DNA from: Treponema sp.
GTDB lineage: Bacteria > Spirochaetota > Spirochaetia > Treponematales > Breznakiellaceae
Direction: 5' to 3'
Length of the DNA: 7,701 nucleotides
Assembly (NCBI GenBank): GCA_031281855.1
Contig: JAITEW010000084.1
Span: 1 to 7,701 of the forward strand
In this document: piece by piece, positions 1 through 4,385 of the stretch
Layout: each line of letters starts with the position of its first letter
Position numbering within the stretch: the stretch's first letter is position 1
Notes under the pieces: model-generated
The model's input: only the letters and a program-made list of their open reading frames with translations
What the model was told of the DNA's origin: nothing
Databases searched by the model: none
Translations under genes and position numbers: made by a program

Positions 1-64
1 CGGCTACATGGCGGATCCGTTCCGCATTGGCCACGGAACTCCCTCCGAACTTCATCACGATCAT
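1..64 (-). CDS. Aspartate kinase, N-terminal fragment (runs off the window start)
   Basis: The minus strand read from 64 begins MIVMKFGGSSVANAERIRHV, and the frame stays open to the window edge. The K-F-G-G-S-S-V-A block is the N-terminal nucleotide/phosphate-binding signature of aspartokinases (amino-acid kinase fold). These enzymes phosphorylate L-aspartate as the committed step to lysine, threonine, methionine and diaminopimelate. Only 21 codons are visible, so a monofunctional enzyme cannot be told from a bifunctional kinase-homoserine dehydrogenase, and no symbol is given. The start at 64 is chosen because an AGGAG Shine-Dalgarno (complement of 78-82) lies 13 nt upstream. A second in-frame ATG at 55 is possible but sits 22 nt from that site. 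The gene is divergent from the RNB exoribonuclease gene, and no functional link between them is implied. Confidence 0.85.
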   Translation of the reverse strand, partial: MIVMKFGGSSVANAERIRHVA

Positions 65-90
65 GAACGCTTCCGCTCTCCTGAGTAAGG

Positions 91-119
91 AGTATAGGCA
101 AAAATGTATAAATATGCAA
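91..119 (-). promoter_or_regulatory. Sigma70-like promoter of the aspartate kinase gene
   Basis: On the minus strand, TATACT (complement of 91-96, 5 of 6 matches to the -10 consensus) follows TTGCAT (complement of 114-119, first three bases of the -35 consensus) with a 17-nt spacer. The predicted transcript would start near 84. That leaves about a 20-nt leader holding the AGGAG ribosome-binding site at 78-82. The region is AT-rich compared with its surroundings. This is a pattern match, not a measured start site. Confidence 0.5.
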
Positions 120-196
120 TAAATGGCGGACACCAGAGCTGCTTCATGTATCCTTATTCGTTATCGCCGCGTACGGTTTTTGTTTTCGCCTCCTTG

Positions 197-205
197 TGCT
201 AGACT
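197..205 (+). promoter_or_regulatory. Extended -10 promoter of the RNB exoribonuclease gene
   Basis: TGC-TAGACT at 197-205 fits an extended -10 element (TGn followed by a 4-of-6 match to TATAAT). No good -35 is seen; the T-rich stretch at 176-186 is in the right place but poor. The -10 ends 7 nt before the ATG at 213, so transcription should begin at or within a base of the start codon, giving a leaderless mRNA. No Shine-Dalgarno precedes the ATG, which agrees with this. Confidence 0.45.
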
Positions 206-212
206 TGCGCCA

Positions 213-2141
213 ATGATACGCGAAAAGAGTTTGGCAGTATACCGGAACAAGCCCGCGCTGGTGGCGGAGGTTTCAGGAGACGGCAAGATAAGCATTTCAG
301 TCCTGAAGGGCGAACAGCTCAAAGTCCGGGAGAAAGACATTGAGGTTCTGCACCCCGGCCCCTGGACCCCTTCGGACCTGGAAGCCGAAGCCCCGGCAGG
401 GGACCCCAGGGAAGCCTGGGAGCTGCTGGCGGATACGGCCTCCCCGGACGCCGCTGTGCCGTTACGGGAACTGGCGGAGCTGGTCTACGGCGCCTTTACC
501 CCCAGGACCGCATGGGCTGCCTGGGAGCTCCTCCAGGAGGGGCTTTACTTTACCTGGGACGCCGGGAGGGTACGGCCCCGGCCTGCTGCGGAGGTTGAGG
601 ACAGGGAAAAAAAGCGGGACGAAAAACAGCGGGAAGCCGCAGAGCGGGCGGGGTTTCTTGAACGTTTAAAAAAAGCTCTCTCTTCCGGAACTACGGGAAA
701 AGGAGGGCTGCCCGAAGAGGACCGCCGTTTCTTGCAGGATGTTGAAGCCCTGGCCAGGGGGCAGAGCGACAGGAGCCGGACCCTCAAAGAACTGGGCAGG
801 TCCGAGACGCCCCAGGAGGCCCACAGGCTCCTTCTTTCAGCCGGGATCTGGACGGTCTGGGAAAACCCCCATCCGGGCCGTTTCGGGCTCTCCCTTGCAT
901 CGGCGAAGATCCTCCCCGGCCCGGCTCAGGAGGAAGAACGGCTGGACCTGACCGGCCTTGCGGCTTATGCCATTGACAACCCCTGGAGCGATGACCCTGA
1001 CGATGCGGTTTCCCTTGAGGGGCCCGGCCCGGACGGGCGGTACACCCTTTATGTCCATGTAGCGGACCCCGCTGCGGCTGTCCTGCCGGGCAGCCCGGTG
1101 GATATCGAAGCCCGCAGCAGAGGGGCCACGCTTTACCTCCCTGAAGGCGCTTCCCGTATGCTGGCGCCTGAGGTCTTGCCCCGCTTCGCCCTGGGAACCA
1201 GCCCGGGCTTCTCTCTTGCGCTGTCTTTCAAAGTTATCCTTAACACGGACCTTTCTATTGCGGAAACCGAAATCGTCCGTTCCTGTGTCAAAGTGACCCG
1301 CCTTACCTATAAGGAAGCGGACGCCCTTATTGATGAGGGCCCGGGGGCCTCCGGGGCCTCCGCTGTGCTGGCGGCGCTCTTTAACCTTGCTGAACGGAAC
1401 ATCGAGCGCCGCCTTGATACCGGAGCCGTGCTCATCGATCTGCCTGAGGCCCATATCAGCGTGCGTCTTGGAGAGGATTGTTCCGCCAACCAGGTAACCA
1501 TAGAACCCCTGGATTCCTTCAAATCCGCGGATATGGTCCGGGAATGTATGCTTCTCGCAGGCGAAGGAGCCGCCCGCTGGGCGCTGCGGAACAAGCTGCC
1601 TTTTCCTTTTATCAGCCAGGAAGCCGGGGATCTCCCTAACCAGCAGGACAGGCTGCCCGGTCTGGCCGGAGCCTGGCAGATGCGGCGCTGCATGAGGCCC
1701 CGGAGCCTTTCCGCCAGGCCCGGGATCCACTGGGGCCTGGGGCTGGACGAGTACACCCAGGTTACCAGCCCCCTCAGGCGTTATACGGACCTCCTCTGCC
1801 ACCAGCAGATCAGGGCCTTCTTACGCAGAGAGGCGCCGCTGGAGGAAGAAGAAGTCCTGCTCCGGGTCAGCGCCGCTGAAGCTGCCGCAGCAGCGGCGTC
1901 CAGAGCCGAGCGGGCGTCCAGGGCCCACTGGATTGCGGTGTACTTATCGGACAAAAAAGATTCGGTCTGGGAAGGGGTAGTCCTGGATCGCAAGGGGAAC
2001 CGGGGCGTTGTAAGCATCCCGGCTCTGGGGCTTGAAACCCAGGTAAGCCTCAAAGGCGGCGCGGGCCCTAACGACGCTGTCAGGCTTATATGCGGCCAAG
2101 TGAACATTCCCGAAGGAGAAGCGGCTTTTATCTGCGATTAG
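213..2141 (+). CDS. RNB-domain 3'-5' exoribonuclease (RNase II/RNase R superfamily)
   Basis: This 642-residue protein degrades single-stranded RNA processively from the 3' end, in mRNA turnover and RNA quality control in the cytoplasm. The RNB domain spans about 240-570. D255, D261, D263 and D264 keep the spacing of the four metal-binding aspartates of RNase II and RNase R (n, n+6, n+8, n+9). T-S-P-L-R-R-Y at 518-524 is the conserved C-terminal catalytic-arginine block. Residues about 580-642 resemble an S1 RNA-binding domain. The N-terminus lacks clear tandem cold-shock domains. It has a small beta-rich segment (1-50), a probable winged helix (83-125) and a charged helix (125-155), like the RNase II-type enzymes of Deinococcus and cyanobacteria/chloroplasts. 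The frame is open from an ATG at 123, but those 30 extra residues look non-native and overlap the likely promoter, so 213 is chosen. There is no Shine-Dalgarno. The stop overlaps the convergent neighbour by 4 bp. Confidence 0.88.
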   Translation: MIREKSLAVYRNKPALVAEVSGDGKISISVLKGEQLKVREKDIEVLHPGPWTPSDLEAEAPAGDPREAWELLADTASPDAAVPLRELAELVYGAFTPRTAWAAWELLQEGLYFTWDAGRVRPRPAAEVEDREKKRDEKQREAAERAGFLERLKKALSSGTTGKGGLPEEDRRFLQDVEALARGQSDRSRTLKELGRSETPQEAHRLLLSAGIWTVWENPHPGRFGLSLASAKILPGPAQEEERLDLTGLAAYAIDNPWSDDPDDAVSLEGPGPDGRYTLYVHVADPAAAVLPGSPVDIEARSRGATLYLPEGASRMLAPEVLPRFALGTSPGFSLALSFKVILNTDLSIAETEIVRSCVKVTRLTYKEADALIDEGPGASGASAVLAALFNLAERNIERRLDTGAVLIDLPEAHISVRLGEDCSANQVTIEPLDSFKSADMVRECMLLAGEGAARWALRNKLPFPFISQEAGDLPNQQDRLPGLAGAWQMRRCMRPRSLSARPGIHWGLGLDEYTQVTSPLRRYTDLLCHQQIRAFLRREAPLEEEEVLLRVSAAEAAAAAASRAERASRAHWIAVYLSDKKDSVWEGVVLDRKGNRGVVSIPALGLETQVSLKGGAGPNDAVRLICGQVNIPEGEAAFICD

Positions 2142-3157
2142 TTCCCGGCGTTGATGCTCCATGCCGCGCCTGCGTAGGCCCGGAAGAGAACGCTGCCTTT
2201 TCCGGGATCTTTCATAGGCCGGACGCTCCAGGCGTAAACCGGCGCTTCTCCTCCCAGGATCACTTTGAAGCCTGGGAAAAACGTATACGTCCCTTCGAGG
2301 CCCAAAAAAATGGATTTGAATTCGTCTACGGCCCTTGTTTTTTCAATACTGGTTCCGTTAATAACATCCCCGGAATAAGAGCGCTTCAGATTCTGGTAGC
2401 CCAAATCCACCCTCACCGTATAGGGAACGTTTTTGGTATAAACTTCGGCTCTGAAAAAATACCGTGTCAGCGAATCCCCGGTTAAGAGGTTCGTCTTTTC
2501 CTGGACCGTAAAAGCCCGGGAATTGAGATTTAAGGAACATACCACATAGGGAACCCAGAAGCCCGCCGCAACATCCCCGGTTTTCTGATTGTAATTCCCT
2601 TCAATATCCGGAACGCTTCCTAAAGATGAGGAACCCTGCAGATGAATGAAGAATATTCCCGGCGCTTCCGCATCCAGGGCCGCTGAAAATCCCGGATTGA
2701 CCGGCTGTTCCCTGGCGTTAAAGAGGCCTATAACCGGACCTATTTCCATGGATACGTATTCCAGATTGATGCCCAAAGAAGCGTAAAGGCGGTTCCGCAG
2801 CAGGGGGTCCCGTTCAAAACCCCCGCTAAAACTGAAATAATCCTTAAGCTCCCCTGAAACCCCTATCCTGAGGGATGAATACAGTTGGGGGTCAAAAGCT
2901 TTCGCCCCTACGCTCAGGGATTCCCGGCCGGCACTGAAGGCCATATTTCCCAAACCGCCTTCGATTTCCAGGTCCAGGCTGAAAAGAAACCCCAGGGAAC
3001 CGGACATCAGAAGCAGCAGAGCCATTCCCAAAACTCGGTTAGTTTTGGGAATGGCTTTGGAAAAAGCGGCCAAGAGTCCGCTTTTTCCTCTAAATCTAAG
3101 GTTGCTTTCCCAAAAACTGAGGTTTTGGGAAAGCCTCAGCAACAGGCTTTTTTTCAT
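2138..3157 (-). CDS. Probable outer-membrane beta-barrel protein, second gene of a two-gene operon
   Basis: A 339-residue protein of no family I can name. A hydrophobic segment (about residues 45-60, no lipobox cysteine) looks like a signal-peptide core with cleavage near L-F-S. The rest is rich in Gly, Ser, Tyr, Phe and alternating hydrophobic/polar stretches, as expected for a transmembrane beta-barrel. The C-terminus (S-I-N-A-G-N) lacks the terminal aromatic residue typical of barrels. The start at 3157 is supported by TAAGG (complement of 3165-3169), which overlaps the upstream gene's stop codon and sits 7 nt before the ATG. However, it leaves a 44-residue basic leader before the hydrophobic core, encoded by three inverted repeats. 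An in-frame ATG at 3025 would give a shorter conventional signal peptide but has no good ribosome site. The gap to the upstream gene is 9 nt. Role unknown; outer-membrane location is inferred from composition. Confidence 0.65.
   Translation of the reverse strand: MKKSLLLRLSQNLSFWESNLRFRGKSGLLAAFSKAIPKTNRVLGMALLLLMSGSLGFLFSLDLEIEGGLGNMAFSAGRESLSVGAKAFDPQLYSSLRIGVSGELKDYFSFSGGFERDPLLRNRLYASLGINLEYVSMEIGPVIGLFNAREQPVNPGFSAALDAEAPGIFFIHLQGSSSLGSVPDIEGNYNQKTGDVAAGFWVPYVVCSLNLNSRAFTVQEKTNLLTGDSLTRYFFRAEVYTKNVPYTVRVDLGYQNLKRSYSGDVINGTSIEKTRAVDEFKSIFLGLEGTYTFFPGFKVILGGEAPVYAWSVRPMKDPGKGSVLFRAYAGAAWSINAGN
3020..3056. repeat. Perfect inverted repeat 1 (16-bp arms, 5-nt loop)
   Basis: The arm AGCCATTCCCAAAACT (3020-3035) is followed by loop CGGTT (3036-3040) and the exact reverse complement (3041-3056). 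There are no mismatches. It lies in the leader-encoding part of the second beta-barrel gene and contains the alternative ATG (complement of 3023-3025) in one arm. It shares TTCCCAAAA / TTTTGGGAA with inverted repeat 3. Confidence 0.9.
3059..3088. repeat. Perfect inverted repeat 2 (11-bp arms), shaped like a bidirectional terminator
   Basis: GGAAAAAGCGG (3059-3069) and CCGCTTTTTCC (3078-3088) are exact reverse complements around an 8-nt loop. Read on either strand, this gives a short GC stem followed by a run of five U residues, the form of a weak bidirectional intrinsic terminator. It lies between the two beta-barrel genes if translation of the second begins at 3025, and inside the coding region if it begins at 3157. 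Confidence 0.85.
3104..3134. repeat. Perfect inverted repeat 3 (12-bp arms, 7-nt loop)
   Basis: GCTTTCCCAAAA (3104-3115) and TTTTGGGAAAGC (3123-3134) are exact reverse complements around ACTGAGG. Two competing pairings exist: CTGAGG (3117-3122) with CCTCAG (3134-3139), and GTTGCT (3101-3106) with AGCAAC (3138-3143). The structure could therefore switch. Confidence 0.88.
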
Positions 3158-3164
3158 AATTTTA

Positions 3165-3169
3165 CCTTA
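3165..3169 (-). promoter_or_regulatory. Ribosome-binding site of the second beta-barrel gene
   Basis: On the minus strand TAAGG overlaps the TAA stop of the upstream gene (complement of 3167-3169) and sits 7 nt before the ATG at 3157. It favours the long start over the in-frame ATG at 3025 and suggests translational coupling of the two genes. Confidence 0.55.
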
Positions 3170-4288
3170 AAAAGCGGTTCTGATGCCGAAAAACAACTCG
3201 AACATCTCCGCCGGAGGGTCCCTGTCCAGGGGGTTAACCCGGATTTTGGCATCCCAAAGGAGGCCGCTGGAAGCGAAACTGACGAAAGGGGAAACCCAGA
3301 GGGTAAAATCTTCCATGTCGTTGATTTTCAAGCCCATCGTGGTTTCCAGCCCCACGGTAAAGTCCGAACCCGGCTTGGTTCTGAAAAATCGTACATTAAT
3401 ATCCGCCTTACCCCGTTCGTCCGGGGTTTTTATATGAAGGTATTCTACAGGATGATAGAAAAAAGTGACATTGAGCCCCGCGGAACCAAAACGCAGCCTT
3501 GGTTCCATAAGAAAAAAAAGGTTGTCGATTCCAAAGTCCGTTCCTGCGTCCCAACCGGGAATTCCCCCCTGGATAAGAAATTCCATGCCCGTTCCGGCTG
3601 AAAAATGGGCCAAAAGCCCTCCCCGGATATTAGCTTCAGGATCTACCGTAAGGGATACGCCGCCGAAAGCCTCGATTTTAACCGTTTCCCTGTTAAACAG
3701 GACCCGCAGGTCCCCGGAATAACGCCGTTCCCCGTTGCCGCCAAACACGCCGGGAATCCAGTTGAAATTTTCATAAATATACACTATCGGTACAACCCGC
3801 TCCCATTTGGTCAGCGCCAGGGAAAACCCGGTGCCCCGGACGCCGTGAATGCCGTTGTAGCTGCGGGTAATATCGTTGCCGATTCCGTCAGGAAAATAGA
3901 AAAAACCTTTATAATCCGAGCCGATAGGGGTAATCCCGAAGCGGGAGGTAAATTCATCGCCTGAACAGAAATCGTCCCCGGCGCCGATGAAATAAGACAG
4001 CTCCAGGGAGCCGAAAAGGTCCCTGGCCGTCGCTTTGGCTGTCCTGAAGCTAAAATACCCTCCAGGGAGGTTCTTCAGGTCCTCAAAATCAAAGTCGAAA
4101 CCCAGCAGTACCCCGTACTTATACCCCCCGTTGAGGGCTAAATCCGCGGAAATTACCGAACCCAGGGCAAATTCCCCTTCTTCCACCCGGCCCCGGGAAG
4201 CCATTTCCATTTGAGGGACCGTTATTTCCGCAGCCGTAAGGAACCCCAGGACGGCGAACAACAGCATTGCCGTGAAAACCGTTTTCAT
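3167..4288 (-). CDS. Probable outer-membrane beta-barrel protein, first gene of the operon
   Basis: A 373-residue secreted protein that I do not recognise as a named family. It has a classic signal peptide: M-K-T start, hydrophobic core at about residues 5-18, and likely cleavage near L-T-A-A / E-I-T. There is no lipobox cysteine, so it is not a lipoprotein. The mature part is rich in Gly, aromatic residues and alternating beta-strand patterns, and ends in F-G-I-R-T-A-F. The terminal phenylalanine is the usual C-terminal signature of outer-membrane beta-barrels recognised by the BamA machinery. It is followed after 9 nt by a second barrel-like gene, and the pair is divergent from cheA. No Shine-Dalgarno precedes the ATG, and a -10-like element ends 6 nt before it, so the mRNA may be leaderless. 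Alternatives are a periplasmic beta-rich protein or a porin/transporter; the substrate is unknown. Confidence 0.72.
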   Translation of the reverse strand: MKTVFTAMLLFAVLGFLTAAEITVPQMEMASRGRVEEGEFALGSVISADLALNGGYKYGVLLGFDFDFEDLKNLPGGYFSFRTAKATARDLFGSLELSYFIGAGDDFCSGDEFTSRFGITPIGSDYKGFFYFPDGIGNDITRSYNGIHGVRGTGFSLALTKWERVVPIVYIYENFNWIPGVFGGNGERRYSGDLRVLFNRETVKIEAFGGVSLTVDPEANIRGGLLAHFSAGTGMEFLIQGGIPGWDAGTDFGIDNLFFLMEPRLRFGSAGLNVTFFYHPVEYLHIKTPDERGKADINVRFFRTKPGSDFTVGLETTMGLKINDMEDFTLWVSPFVSFASSGLLWDAKIRVNPLDRDPPAEMFELFFGIRTAF

Positions 4289-4294
4289 GCTTTT

Positions 4295-4303
4295 ATTCTA
4301 ACA
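4295..4303 (-). promoter_or_regulatory. Extended -10 promoter of the beta-barrel operon
   Basis: The minus strand reads TGT-TAGAAT (complement of 4295-4303), an extended -10 with 5 of 6 matches to TATAAT and the TGn motif. No convincing -35 is present 16-18 nt upstream. Only 6 nt separate the -10 from the ATG at 4288, so transcription should start at the start codon itself. A small palindrome, GTCCGGGAC (4305-4313), lies just upstream and could be chance. Confidence 0.45.
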
Positions 4304-4347
4304 CGTCCGGGACCTTAATAGAAGAGCAAAGATCCTTTTTTCCCATC

Positions 4348-4373
4348 TTGACGTAAGACGATTTGTGTATAAT
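4348..4373 (+). promoter_or_regulatory. Sigma70-type promoter of the cheA operon
   Basis: A perfect TATAAT -10 (4368-4373) is preceded by TTGACG (4348-4353, 5 of 6 matches to the -35), but with a spacer of only 14 nt. TGTG directly before the -10 may compensate. The expected start is near 4380, leaving about 6 nt before the ATG at 4386 and no Shine-Dalgarno. No match to the sigma28 motility consensus was seen, so this chemotaxis operon appears to use the housekeeping sigma factor. Confidence 0.55.
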
Positions 4374-4385
4374 CTTTTAACTATA

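Noticed and set aside
123..212. 30-residue N-terminal extension of the RNB protein from the ATG at 123
   Set aside because: The extension is Arg/Cys/Phe-rich and unlike an RNase N-terminus, has no ribosome site, and overlaps the likely promoter at 197-205.
1344..1362. Short direct repeat GGGGCCTCC in the RNB gene
   Set aside because: Two copies of a GC-rich 9-mer encoding Gly-Ala-Ser are expected by chance in this codon usage.
837..1802. Long open frame (321 codons) on the minus strand
   Set aside because: It is fully antisense to the conserved RNB catalytic domain, and its Pro/Arg/Gly-rich product resembles no protein family; it is a shadow of the GC-rich codons on the plus strand.
3148..3154. 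A7 tract directly after the start codon of the second beta-barrel gene as a phase-variation switch
   Set aside because: Seven A residues is short for slipped-strand switching, and A7 runs also occur inside the RNB gene (near 605 and 665), so the tract is not distinctive.
2885..3601. Open frame (238 codons) on the plus strand across both beta-barrel genes
   Set aside because: It reads through two genes and their junction in antisense, the product is low-complexity and Gln/Lys-rich, and the minus-strand frames have signal peptides and barrel features.
4305..4313. Palindrome GTCCGGGAC as an operator for the divergent cheA/beta-barrel promoters
   Set aside because: Four-base arms around one base occur often by chance, and no second copy is seen in the intergenic region.
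4365..4385. GTG start seven codons upstream for cheA
   Set aside because: The GTG directly abuts the TATAAT -10 element (4368-4373), so it would lie upstream of the transcription start; Met at 4386 gives the expected P1 N-terminus.
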